From Syntrophaceae bacterium UBA2188 (GTDB lineage: Bacteria; Desulfobacterota; BSN033; UBA1163), in NCBI GenBank assembly GCA_002327985.1, contig DCVM01000116.1, positions 1 to 10,209 on the forward strand: 10,209 nucleotides of DNA, in the 5' to 3' direction. Within the stretch, counting starts at the first letter, position 1. Each line of letters starts with the position of its first letter. A program made the position numbers and the translations under genes. Below the pieces are notes generated by a model. That model made no database searches, was not told the DNA's origin, and saw only the letters and a program-made list of their open reading frames with translations. Shown here one piece after another: positions 1-6,555 of this stretch.

Positions 1-124
1 AGGCTCAATGCTCACAACAAAAGGCCAAGATCTCAGGCTCAAACCCGTGTCCGTGCCCGGGACCCGTGTCTGTGGTCTGTGTGGCGTGTTCACCCCCCGC
101 CTTCTCCTGGGCTGCTTCCATCAT
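1..124 (-). CDS. mvhD: MvhD/FlpD-family electron-transfer subunit, 5' part only, probable selenoprotein
   Basis: Start of a gene that runs off the left edge. From ATG at 124 the frame gives a flexible His/Gly-rich N-terminus (residues 1-27) and then F-E-P-E-I-L-A-F-C-C-E-H (28-39), an in-frame TGA (bases 7-5) and GCC (Ala). This matches the start of the MvhD family, where an F/W-E-P-x-I-x-(A/G)-F-C-C-x-x-C-x-Y stretch carries [2Fe-2S]-ligating cysteines. The TGA falls exactly on the third Cys, so it is read as Sec40. MvhD links HdrA to hydrogenase, formate dehydrogenase or another electron partner in the cytoplasm. A GGAG at 133-130 lies 5 nt before the ATG; a second ATG follows at 121. The gene begins 74 bp after the hdrA stop, as expected for hdrCBA-mvhD order. 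Seen: motif, frame and Shine-Dalgarno (SD) sequence. Inferred: recoding. The bases that could hold a bacterial SECIS lie outside the window, so a nonsense mutation or sequencing error cannot be excluded. Confidence 0.75.
5..7 (-). other. Probable UGA selenocysteine codon in mvhD
   Basis: In-frame TGA (plus-strand tca at 5-7) at codon 40 of mvhD. The residues before it (C-C-E-H) and the Ala codon after it agree with the family pattern C-C-x-x-C-(A/S)-Y, so translation very probably continues. Sec-containing homologues of this family are known (VhuD of methanococci; deltaproteobacterial homologues). Only four bases downstream are visible, so the required SECIS hairpin cannot be examined. Confidence 0.7.
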
Positions 125-198
125 TTCTTCTCCATTCAGTTGCAAGTTTCAAGTTTCAGATTTTATGTTTTTAATTTGAACTTTTTATCTTGAAACCC
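125..198. other. hdrA-mvhD spacer with a small AT-rich repeat
   Basis: The 74-bp spacer contains a tandem copy of CAAGTTT (143-156) and an 8-bp inverted pair, GTTTCAAG (146-153) with CTTGAAAC (189-196), beside the hdrA stop codon. The right end carries the mvhD ribosome-binding site (GGAG, 133-130). The inverted pair is AT-rich with a 35-nt loop and no T-tract, so it does not look like a terminator. It may be a remnant of a degenerate intergenic repeat. Confidence 0.4.
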
Positions 199-3100
199 CT
201 AAGCCGCAACGTCCATTATCAAGGCCTGGCACTTCGTCAGGAGTTGTTCTTCTCTGAAGTGCATCAGCTCAATGGCCCTGGCCGGGCACTCCGCCGCACA
301 AGTGCCACAGCCCTTGCACTTCGCTAAGTCAATCTCGGCTTCGCCCTTCGCATTGATCACCGGCACCTCATAAGGGCAGACTCTCACGCAGGTCAAACAA
401 GCCGCGCAGCGCTCTCCCTCCACCATGGCCACCACTCCACCCACTAACATTTTCTCTTTGGATAAGATGGTACAGGCTCGAGAAGCTGCAGCGCTTGCCT
501 GAGTGATTGTTTCGCTGATCAATTTTGGTCCGTGGGCCCCCCCAGCGAGATACATGCCATCGGTAGCAAAATCGACTGGCCTCAGTTTCATATGGGCTTC
601 TAAGAAGAAGCCTTCCATTGTTCGAGGAGCTTTTAGCATCGTTGCCAATTCCTCATTCTCTCTCGGTATGGTCGCTGCAGAGAGAACCACAAAGTCAGGT
701 TTTATTTCTATCTTTTCCTTTAAGATTCGATCCAGGAAAGATACGATGAGATCTTTCCCATCCTTTTTCACCTCGGGTTTTTCTTCAGGTTCGTAACGGA
801 TGAACATAATCCCTTGTTCCCGAGCTTTAGCATAATAAGATTCTGCCAGGCCGTAGGTGCGGATATCTCGATAAAGGATAAAGATATGAGCATGGGGATT
901 CAGTTCCTTGATCTTGAGGGCATTCTTTACAGCCGTGGCACAACAGGTTCGACTGCAGTTGGGTCGTTCGTTGTTTCTCGATCCAACACATTGAATCATC
1001 AGAATTTGATTTGCACGAGCCACTTCCTCAGGTTGATTTACAATCTTATTTTCTAAATCAAGCTGAGTGAGAATTCGTGGATCTTCCCCATAGAGATATT
1101 CATTGGGTTTCCATTCCTGAGCACCCGTGGCTAGGATTGTTATTCCATGTTCAATCTTCCGATAATACATGGTAGGCGCCACCATCACGCCCGTAGAGAA
1201 GTTCCCTTTGGAGCCGCTGAAATCAACTACCAAGGCATTAGTGATAACATGGATGGAAGGATCGCTTGTTACTCGATGAATCAAATCCTTTAGAAAGGCC
1301 TGGACATCCTGGCCTTCAAGGGTATAGTGAAGGTTTCTCAGATTTCCTCCCAATTCAGCTTCTTTCTCGAGGAGGAAAACCTCATATCCCTGCTCTGCAA
1401 GTTTGAGGGCAGCGGTCATCCCAGCCACACCTCCTCCAATAATCAATCCTTTTTGGATCACTGGCAGCGCGAGTTCACTGAGGGCCCGAATCAAACGGGC
1501 ATTGGCCACAGCCATCCGGACGAGGTCCTTAGCTTTATGGGTCGCATCTTCCTTCTGCCGCATATGAACCCAGGAACATTGATCACGGATATTCGCCATC
1601 TCAAAGAGGTACTTATTGAGCCCTGCTTCCCGACAGGTTTCTCTAAACATCGGCTCATGGGTTCTTGGAGAACAGGACGCGACAATCACTCGGTTCAGAT
1701 GGTACTCTTGGATCGCATCCTTAATCTTTCCCTGGGTGTCTTGAGAACAGGTGTAAAGGTTATCCTCAACATGGACGACATTTTTCAGCGTCCCGGCGTA
1801 CTCCCTCACTTCAGGGACATTGACCACCCCTCCGATGTTGATACCACAGTTGCAGACGAAGACGCCGATTCGAGGCTCCCCTGCTGTCACGTCTGCTTCG
1901 GGAGGATATTCTTTTTTGGTGACCATTGTCCCTCGTGCTGAAGCGATTAATCCTGTGGCATCGGCTACGGCACCGCTTGCCTGAGAGACCGTCTCTGGAA
2001 TGTCTTTGGGTCCTTGAAACACACCACAGACATAAACGCCTGGCTTTGAGGTCGAAGTGGGTTCGAAAGGCTTTGTCTTGCAAAATCCATGAGTATCGAC
2101 TTCAATACCCATCCGTTTTGCCATCTCAACCGTTTCTTTGGATGGGACCATCCCTACGGAAAGAACCACCAAATCGAATTCCTCCTCAACAAACTTTCCC
2201 TCTTCATCCAAGTAAGTCACCAAGAGGTTTTTCGTTTTAAACTGCTCTCGAATTCTTGAGACCATACACCTGATGAACCGAACACCATATTCGGATTTGG
2301 CTCTTTCATAATAAGCATCGAATCCCTTGCCATAGGCCCGGACATCCATATAAAAGATAGTAGGTTCGACGAAGTTAGCGTGTTCTTTGGCAATGATGGC
2401 TTCTTTCGTTGCGTACATGCAGCACACGGATGAGCAGTAATCCTGTCCGCAGGAAATATCACGGCTGCCCACACACTGAATAAAGGCGATCTTTTTTGGG
2501 TGCCCTGCATCGGAGGGACGTTGAACCACCCCAGCATAAGGCCCACTAGCACTGAGCATTCGCTCGAACTCGATGCTCGTGACGACATTGGGGTAAACGC
2601 CGTAGCCAAATTCAGGCCGAATATTCCCCTCTACGGTTTTAAACCCGGGTGTGAGAATGACTGCTCCCACCTGGAAATCGACCATCTTTTCCCGGTCATC
2701 GTGATTGATGGCTCCCGCACGACAAGCGAAGACACACTGCAGACATTCGGAGCAGATGCCACATTCCAGACACCGTTGGGCTGCTTCGATCACTTCCTCT
2801 TCGGTGAGTGTTGCTTCCACTTCTAAAAAATCGCCTTTGCGTTCGTTGGCTTCCCGTTTGGTCGGTACAGATCGCGGGGCTTGTGACTTGACTTCCATCA
2901 ATTCTTTCGCCTGAAGTGGATCAAGCTTAGCTTCTGGCAGCTTTTCGACGGATTCTAACACCGGAGGCCATGTCTTCGTTTCTTTATCTTCTTGTTTTAA
3001 ATAGACTTCAATTGAGCGCGCCGCTTTATGTCCTGCGGCAATGGCGTCCACGACAAAGGTCGTCCCTGTCACCACATCGCCACCAGCAAAAACCCCGGGT

Positions 3101-4692
3101 ACATTGGTGGCAAGGGACTCTTTGTCTATCGCCACTGTCCGGCCACGGACCGTCTCCACTTTGTTGTTCAATAAGGTGAGATCGGGTTTCTGGCCGATAG
3201 CAAAGATCACTACATCGCAGGGAATCACCGTCTCTGTCCCTGGGATTTCATCAAAATCTGGCCTTCCATCGATAAACCCTCTGAAATTAACATCTACGGT
3301 TCGGACACCTGTGACATGACCGTCTTTGTTCGTCACTTCCTTGAAGGTCTTGCCAGGATAAACCTCAATACTTTCATCTTGGGCATCTCGAATTTCCCAG
3401 TCATGTGCAGGCATTTTGTCACGGCTTTCCAGACAAGACATACCCACCCAGCTTGCACCCAACCGTACGGAGGACATGGCTGCGTCAATGGCCACATTCC
3501 CGCCACCCAGGACTAAAATGCGTTTGTTGGCAATTTTTGATTGGATGTTTGATGTTCCTGTGAGACTTACCTCCCGTAAAAAGTCTGTTGTGATGTGGAC
3601 TTCCGGTAGATCATTTCCCGGAATGGGCAGCTTAATACCGATATGGGCACCTGCAGCGACAAAGACGGCGTCAAAATCCTTAAGCAATCCTGTCACATCC
3701 TCTACGCGGTGATTCAGCTTCAGGTCGACCCCCCTTGAAGTAATTTCATCAATCTCGCGGTTTAGCAAGTCGTAGGGCATGCGATACTCTGGAATGCCTA
3801 CGCGCATCATTCCGCCAGGTGCCGGCAGGGCTTCGAAGACGGTGACGGAGTAACCTTTACGGACCAAGTCATTGGCTGCGGTCAATCCTGCTGGGCCACT
3901 TCCTACAATCGCTACCTTCTTTCCCACGCCACTTGTATCCGGGGTTTTTTGGACACCTGAGGCATAAACCTTCTGCATCTCTTCGGGGTGTGCAAATGCC
4001 CATTCGGTCACAAATCGTTTTAAATGCATGATATTGACAGGTTCACTGCCAACCTCATTTCGGGTACAGGCCTCTTCACAACGATGGTTGCATACGCGGC
4101 CGCAAACGGATGGGAAAGGGTTATCTTCTTTGATGGTGCGGTAAGCTTCGGCGAAGCGCTTATCTCGTATGAGCGCCACGTAACCCATAGCTCGCTGTTC
4201 AATGGGGCAGGCGTTACGGCAGGGGGCTTCACCGCGCTTTTCGATCGCGAAGGCATTCGGGATGGCTTGTGGATATCGTTTGTAGATGGCTTTTCGGTTG
4301 GAGAGCAGGGCGTTGAACTCATCTGGCCGTATGATGGGGCAGGCTGTTGCACAGTCACCGCAGCCGGTGCATTTAGCTATATCCACAAAGCGAGCGTGCC
4401 TACGAAGGTGAACCGTAAAATTTCCTGGCTCGCCTGAGATGCCCTCCACATCTGTGGCCGTCAGGATGCCAATATTGAGATGACGGCCTGCCTCCACCAG
4501 TTTAGGAGAAATGATACACATGGAACAATCGTTAGTGGGAAAGGTTTTATCCAATTGGGCCATGACCCCACCAATCGCAGGTGATGACTCCACAAGGTAG
4601 ACATAATAGCCAGATTCGGCGAGGTCGAGGGATGCCTGGATCCCGGCAATCCCACCTCCTACGACCATGACAGCTCCAACTTTTTCAGCCAT
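199..4692 (-). CDS. hdrA: Giant HdrA-type flavoprotein with inserted GltD-like NAD(P)H module (HdrA-GltD-HdrA)
   Basis: A 1497-residue cytoplasmic FAD/FeS protein, about twice a normal HdrA. In order: flavin site GGGIAG (12-17) and the L-D-K-T-F-P-T-N-D-C stretch of HdrA; a [4Fe-4S] motif C108/C111/C114/C118; a GltD/dihydropyrimidine-dehydrogenase-like module with cysteines 158, 162, 197, 201, 205, 209, FAD motif GSGPAG (264-269), nucleotide motif GGGNVAID (396-403) and FAGGD (535-539); a Cys-rich ferredoxin stretch C641-C657; the rest of the first HdrA domain (about 673-925, C740, C748, C753, C757, C758); then a fuller second HdrA with N-terminal FeS domain (C947, C949, C982, C1007, C1020, C1039), FAD motif GGGVAG (1086-1091) and two C-terminal [4Fe-4S] motifs (C1429-C1439, C1459-C1469). 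Likely the flavin hub that takes electrons from NAD(P)H and splits or distributes them to HdrCB and MvhD. An upstream in-frame GTG (4701) lies within the SD GAGGTG, so the ATG at 4692 is preferred. Confidence 0.93.
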   Translation of the reverse strand: MAEKVGAVMVVGGGIAGIQASLDLAESGYYVYLVESSPAIGGVMAQLDKTFPTNDCSMCIISPKLVEAGRHLNIGILTATDVEGISGEPGNFTVHLRRHARFVDIAKCTGCGDCATACPIIRPDEFNALLSNRKAIYKRYPQAIPNAFAIEKRGEAPCRNACPIEQRAMGYVALIRDKRFAEAYRTIKEDNPFPSVCGRVCNHRCEEACTRNEVGSEPVNIMHLKRFVTEWAFAHPEEMQKVYASGVQKTPDTSGVGKKVAIVGSGPAGLTAANDLVRKGYSVTVFEALPAPGGMMRVGIPEYRMPYDLLNREIDEITSRGVDLKLNHRVEDVTGLLKDFDAVFVAAGAHIGIKLPIPGNDLPEVHITTDFLREVSLTGTSNIQSKIANKRILVLGGGNVAIDAAMSSVRLGASWVGMSCLESRDKMPAHDWEIRDAQDESIEVYPGKTFKEVTNKDGHVTGVRTVDVNFRGFIDGRPDFDEIPGTETVIPCDVVIFAIGQKPDLTLLNNKVETVRGRTVAIDKESLATNVPGVFAGGDVVTGTTFVVDAIAAGHKAARSIEVYLKQEDKETKTWPPVLESVEKLPEAKLDPLQAKELMEVKSQAPRSVPTKREANERKGDFLEVEATLTEEEVIEAAQRCLECGICSECLQCVFACRAGAINHDDREKMVDFQVGAVILTPGFKTVEGNIRPEFGYGVYPNVVTSIEFERMLSASGPYAGVVQRPSDAGHPKKIAFIQCVGSRDISCGQDYCSSVCCMYATKEAIIAKEHANFVEPTIFYMDVRAYGKGFDAYYERAKSEYGVRFIRCMVSRIREQFKTKNLLVTYLDEEGKFVEEEFDLVVLSVGMVPSKETVEMAKRMGIEVDTHGFCKTKPFEPTSTSKPGVYVCGVFQGPKDIPETVSQASGAVADATGLIASARGTMVTKKEYPPEADVTAGEPRIGVFVCNCGINIGGVVNVPEVREYAGTLKNVVHVEDNLYTCSQDTQGKIKDAIQEYHLNRVIVASCSPRTHEPMFRETCREAGLNKYLFEMANIRDQCSWVHMRQKEDATHKAKDLVRMAVANARLIRALSELALPVIQKGLIIGGGVAGMTAALKLAEQGYEVFLLEKEAELGGNLRNLHYTLEGQDVQAFLKDLIHRVTSDPSIHVITNALVVDFSGSKGNFSTGVMVAPTMYYRKIEHGITILATGAQEWKPNEYLYGEDPRILTQLDLENKIVNQPEEVARANQILMIQCVGSRNNERPNCSRTCCATAVKNALKIKELNPHAHIFILYRDIRTYGLAESYYAKAREQGIMFIRYEPEEKPEVKKDGKDLIVSFLDRILKEKIEIKPDFVVLSAATIPRENEELATMLKAPRTMEGFFLEAHMKLRPVDFATDGMYLAGGAHGPKLISETITQASAAASRACTILSKEKMLVGGVVAMVEGERCAACLTCVRVCPYEVPVINAKGEAEIDLAKCKGCGTCAAECPARAIELMHFREEQLLTKCQALIMDVAA

Positions 4693-4697
4693 AACCT

Positions 4698-4704
4698 TCA
4701 CCTC
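4698..4704 (-). promoter_or_regulatory. hdrA ribosome-binding site that decides the start
   Basis: The minus strand reads AGAGGTGAAGGTT before ATG at 4692. The purine run GAGGTGA is correctly spaced for that ATG. The alternative GTG start (4701-4699) would lie inside this SD and would have no SD of its own, so the shorter start is favoured. Confidence 0.65.
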
Positions 4705-4707
4705 TAA

Positions 4708-4778
4708 AAATCCGAAATCCCTGCCTGCGGTAGGCAGGGGATTTTGAGTTTAGGGTTTAACATAATTGTTTCGGATTT
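4708..4778. repeat. Stem-loop and inverted repeat in the hdrB-hdrA gap
   Basis: A strong hairpin occupies 4715-4744: AAATCCCTGCCT (4715-4726), a 5-nt loop, and AGGCAGGGGATTT (4732-4744), pairing over 12 bp with one bulged base. An outer pair, AAATCCGA (4708-4715) and TCGGATTT (4771-4778), can enclose it, competing for one base. In the mRNA the structure ends about 15 nt before the hdrA SD. There is no U-tract, so it is more likely a processing, stability or translation element, or a dispersed intergenic repeat, than a terminator. Structure seen; role inferred. Confidence 0.6.
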
Positions 4779-4802
4779 CGTGATTCGAATTTAAGTTTTT
4801 TG

Positions 4803-5654
4803 CTATATTAATCCCCTTCCCCTTAATATCTTGATCGGGTTGGTGATGTGTCGGCCTAACCATTTCTTGACATCGCGGTGTCCCAAAGCTAACCCCATCA
4901 ATTCTGTAAAGTATAGAATGGGAAGATTGAACTTTTTCCCCGTCTCTTTCTCCAATTCAACCTGCCGGGTATCCAGATTGGCCTGACACATGGGGCAACC
5001 TGTGACCAGACAATCCGCCTCTGCCTCCTTTGCCATGGAAAGAAGTCGATCATTCAATTTTTTTACGATGTCTGTTCGCGTCATCACAAGACTGGCTCCA
5101 CAACAATCCGTCTTATAAGACCAAGGGACAGGGTCCGCACCCAAAAGTTTCATCAAGCGGTCCATATGTTGGGGATTTTCATATTCCCTTATTCCTGTTA
5201 CCTTTGGAGGACGGACCGTCAAGCACCCATAATAGCAAGCCACCTTAAGTCCTGAGAGAGGTTTCGTACGCTTTTTCTTCACCTCTTCCAGGATGGCTTC
5301 ATTGCAGAAAAAATCCAGGGCATAGCGAATGGGAACATTTCCCTCATAAGGGAAATAGATCTTCTTGGAATGCTCCTTGACCTCTTTTTCTACTGCTTTG
5401 AACCGACTGTAGCAGGCCACACAAGGGACTAACAACTCGCGCGCACTCTTCTCCGCGATGGCCAGATTTCGTGCAGCCAGTTCAATAGCCAACTCTTCAT
5501 CCGTGCAGTGAGCCGAACTTGCACCGCAACAGGTCCAATCCTCTAATTCGTGAAGTTGGATGTCGAGGAGTTTGGAAACACCTCGGATTGATTCATCGTA
5601 CTCTCTTGCCGTTCCATGGAGGGAGCATCCAGGGTAATAAGAAATTTCTTTCAC
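4803..5654 (-). CDS. hdrB: Heterodisulfide reductase-type subunit B (CCG-domain protein)
   Basis: A 283-residue protein, the usual HdrB length. It carries two complete CCG modules: C10, C42-C43-G44, C78/C81, and C140 (with C144), C184-C185-G186, C220/C223. In methanogen HdrB these cysteines hold two non-cubane [4Fe-4S] clusters at the disulfide-reducing site; all ligands are present here, so a fully loaded protein is likely. Bacterial relatives act on disulfides or as electron carriers in soluble Hdr complexes; the substrate here is unknown. There is no membrane segment. Start: GTG at 5654 with GGGGAG (5665-5660) 5 nt upstream; the next residues K-E-I-S-Y-Y-P-G-C are the normal HdrB N-terminus. 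It lies between hdrC and hdrA, but 334 bp of repeat sequence separates it from hdrC, which is unusual for an operon of this kind. Confidence 0.93.
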   Translation of the reverse strand: MKEISYYPGCSLHGTAREYDESIRGVSKLLDIQLHELEDWTCCGASSAHCTDEELAIELAARNLAIAEKSARELLVPCVACYSRFKAVEKEVKEHSKKIYFPYEGNVPIRYALDFFCNEAILEEVKKKRTKPLSGLKVACYYGCLTVRPPKVTGIREYENPQHMDRLMKLLGADPVPWSYKTDCCGASLVMTRTDIVKKLNDRLLSMAKEAEADCLVTGCPMCQANLDTRQVELEKETGKKFNLPILYFTELMGLALGHRDVKKWLGRHITNPIKILRGRGLI

Positions 5655-5726
5655 CGTCTCTCCCCTTTCTCAAAAGAGTTCTAAAAACTACGATACGCTC
5701 TCTTGATTACGCTGATTTCAAAAAAT

Positions 5727-5738
5727 GATTACACAGAT
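5727..5738 (+). repeat. Left arm of 12-bp inverted repeat (gattacacagat)
   Basis: Exact reverse complement of 5970-5981, 243 bp away. The two arms frame the hairpin cluster and may be the ends of a small mobile or repeat element. A related half (GATTAC) also occurs at 5705-5710. Confidence 0.6.
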
Positions 5739-5741
5739 TTT

Positions 5742-5763
5742 TTTATAAAAATATGCCAGAATA
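5742..5763 (+). repeat. 22-bp direct repeat, copy 1
   Basis: Identical over 22 bp to 10188-10209 at the right edge and in the same orientation. The second copy is cut by the window end, so the true repeat may be longer. On the minus strand it reads TATTCTGGCATA followed by an AT-rich run. It lies 88 bp upstream of hdrB. Confidence 0.7.
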
Positions 5764-5784
5764 CCCCTCAGCTCTGCTGGGGGG
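5764..5784. repeat. Hairpin, 9-bp stem
   Basis: Arms 5764-5772 and 5776-5784 pair through nine positions including one G-T wobble, around a 3-nt loop. It immediately adjoins the 22-bp repeat and may belong to the same repeat unit. Confidence 0.55.
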
Positions 5785-5795
5785 ATGAATGGCCT

Positions 5796-5818
5796 CCCTC
5801 TCCCCTGGGGGGAGAGGG
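5796..5818. repeat. Perfect 10-bp hairpin CCCTCTCCCC/GGGGAGAGGG
   Basis: Arms 5796-5805 and 5809-5818 are perfectly complementary around TGG. With the following ttagggtgaggg it has the look of a common dispersed intergenic repeat. No T-tract follows on either strand. Confidence 0.65.
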
Positions 5819-5862
5819 TTAGGGTGAGGGGGAAATGATCTTATCATCACCCCCACCTTAAT

Positions 5863-5883
5863 CCTCCCCCATCAAGGGGGAGG
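5863..5883. repeat. Perfect 8-bp hairpin CCTCCCCC/GGGGGAGG
   Basis: Arms 5863-5870 and 5876-5883 pair perfectly around ATCAA. On the plus strand a T6 run (5888-5893) follows after 4 nt, which would resemble a terminator in the direction opposite to the genes. No plus-strand gene is seen, so this is probably incidental. Confidence 0.6.
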
Positions 5884-5906
5884 AAAGTTTTTTAGAGAAT
5901 TTGATG

Positions 5907-5926
5907 CCCCGCAGCTTGCTGCGGGG
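5907..5926. repeat. Perfect 8-bp hairpin CCCCGCAG/CTGCGGGG
   Basis: Arms 5907-5914 and 5919-5926 pair perfectly around CTTG. It lies about 60 nt after the hdrC stop in the direction of transcription. A U-tract does not follow on the minus strand, so it is more likely to shield the 3' end of the upstream mRNA than to terminate transcription. Confidence 0.6.
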
Positions 5927-5951
5927 TAGTTCACTAACCATGCATTCTGCC

Positions 5952-5981
5952 TCTGTGTAATCGCTCATCATCTGTGTAATC
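5952..5981 (-). repeat. Two copies of TCTGTGTAATC, including the right inverted arm
   Basis: TCTGTGTAATC occurs at 5952-5962 and 5971-5981. The second copy, extended by one base (5970-5981), is the exact inverse of 5727-5738. The array ends only 7 bp before the hdrC stop codon, so any insertion here took place right at the end of the gene. Confidence 0.6.
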
Positions 5982-5988
5982 AGAGATT

Positions 5989-6555
5989 TCAAGACTTTTT
6001 CTGAAATCTCTCAAATGCGTTGAAGATGTCTTGAATCTCTTTTCCTCCTCCAAACCTGGAAGGAAGAAGTTTGATCTTTCCTTTGAGAAACATCTTCCAC
6101 CCCAGTCCAGCGTCCTTGAAAAAATCTTTGGTTTTGGATTTAAATTGGAGGATCAGGCTCAATTCGTGGATCCGACCTTTCGATTTAATCGTCTCTAAGA
6201 AGACAGAATGAAAAACAGGGACCTCCTTTTCCCCCGGATCAATCCCGGAATGAAGCGCCACGTTTCTTAACACATCCATAATCTTAGCGATATCGATATT
6301 ATTTGGACATCGAACACTGCAGGTGTAGCAGGAGGCACAGATCCAGATCGTCTTTGAAGCGAGGACCTTCTCTCGATGGCCATATTGGATATGACGGAGC
6401 ATCTGATTGGGGAGGATATCCATCGCGTAAGCGATGGGACATCCTGCCGAACATTTTTGGCATTGAAAGCAGGCTTGGATGGTTTCGCCACTGGCTTGAT
6501 TGACTTCCGACAAGAAGGAATTCTCATTTAAGTCAAACTGCATGCTGGGTTCCAT
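5989..6555 (-). CDS. hdrC: Heterodisulfide reductase-type subunit C (2x[4Fe-4S])
   Basis: A 188-residue ferredoxin-like subunit with the two classical motifs of HdrC: C29-x2-C32-x2-C35-x3-C39-P and C73-x2-C76-x2-C79-x3-C83-P. It should carry electrons from the HdrA flavin hub to the HdrB clusters in the cytoplasm. There is no membrane segment, so it is the soluble HdrC type, not an HdrE/DsrM-like membrane partner. The basic C-terminal region (about 135-188) is typical of bacterial HdrC homologues. Start: ATG at 6555 with AGAGGT about 5 nt upstream; a second Met at residue 5 is possible but worse placed. Its first 23 bp overlap the end of the kinase gene, which suggests translational coupling. 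The stop is followed at once by repeat sequence. Confidence 0.93.
   Translation of the reverse strand: MEPSMQFDLNENSFLSEVNQASGETIQACFQCQKCSAGCPIAYAMDILPNQMLRHIQYGHREKVLASKTIWICASCYTCSVRCPNNIDIAKIMDVLRNVALHSGIDPGEKEVPVFHSVFLETIKSKGRIHELSLILQFKSKTKDFFKDAGLGWKMFLKGKIKLLPSRFGGGKEIQDIFNAFERFQKKS

Larger units (their letters stand above)
5655..5988. repeat. Hairpin-rich repeat island between hdrC and hdrB
   Basis: This 334-bp stretch has no plausible gene. Its outer parts carry copies of a gattacacagat-type repeat: 5727-5738 in one orientation, 5970-5981 as its exact 12-bp inverse, and an 11-bp partial copy at 5952-5962. Between them lie a 22-bp sequence shared with the right window edge (5742-5763) and several hairpins: 5764-5784, 5796-5818, 5835-5847, 5863-5883 and 5907-5926. 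The GC-rich CCCTCTCCCC/GGGGAGAGGG unit with its following ttagggtgaggg resembles dispersed repeats seen in many bacterial genomes. The layout suggests a mosaic of intergenic repeat or MITE-like elements inserted into the operon. It probably alters hdrC:hdrB transcript processing and stoichiometry, which is inference. Confidence 0.75.

Noticed and set aside
5..7. TGA as the true end of a 39-codon gene
   Set aside because: The residues directly before and the Ala after it follow the MvhD family across the TGA position; a genuine stop inside the conserved motif would be a pseudogene. Kept as an alternative until the left flank is seen.
8..193. 61-aa plus-strand open frame at the left edge
   Set aside because: Antisense to the mvhD start and the spacer; no SD or motif, whereas the minus strand gives a clear MvhD N-terminus.
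1327..1941. 204-aa plus-strand open frame
   Set aside because: Antisense to the second HdrA module with its conserved Cys and flavin motifs; composition is that of a shadow frame.
4024..4437. 137-aa plus-strand open frame
   Set aside because: Antisense to the Cys-rich GltD N-terminal segment of the hdrA fusion; no SD and no family features.
4693..4701. GTG start for hdrA, three codons upstream
   Set aside because: The GTG is part of the SD sequence for the ATG at 4692 and has no upstream SD of its own.
5742..5763. Sigma-54 promoter upstream of hdrB
   Set aside because: Only a TGGCA-like -24 part is seen; the -12 GC at the required spacing is missing, and the same sequence recurs as a repeat at 10188-10209.
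5863..5893. Rho-independent terminator (hairpin plus T6)
   Set aside because: The T-run follows the hairpin only on the plus strand, where no gene is present, and it is 4 nt away; in the gene direction there is no U-tract.
5727..5981. CRISPR-like array
   Set aside because: The repeats are short, unevenly spaced and in both orientations, with no uniform spacers and no cas genes.
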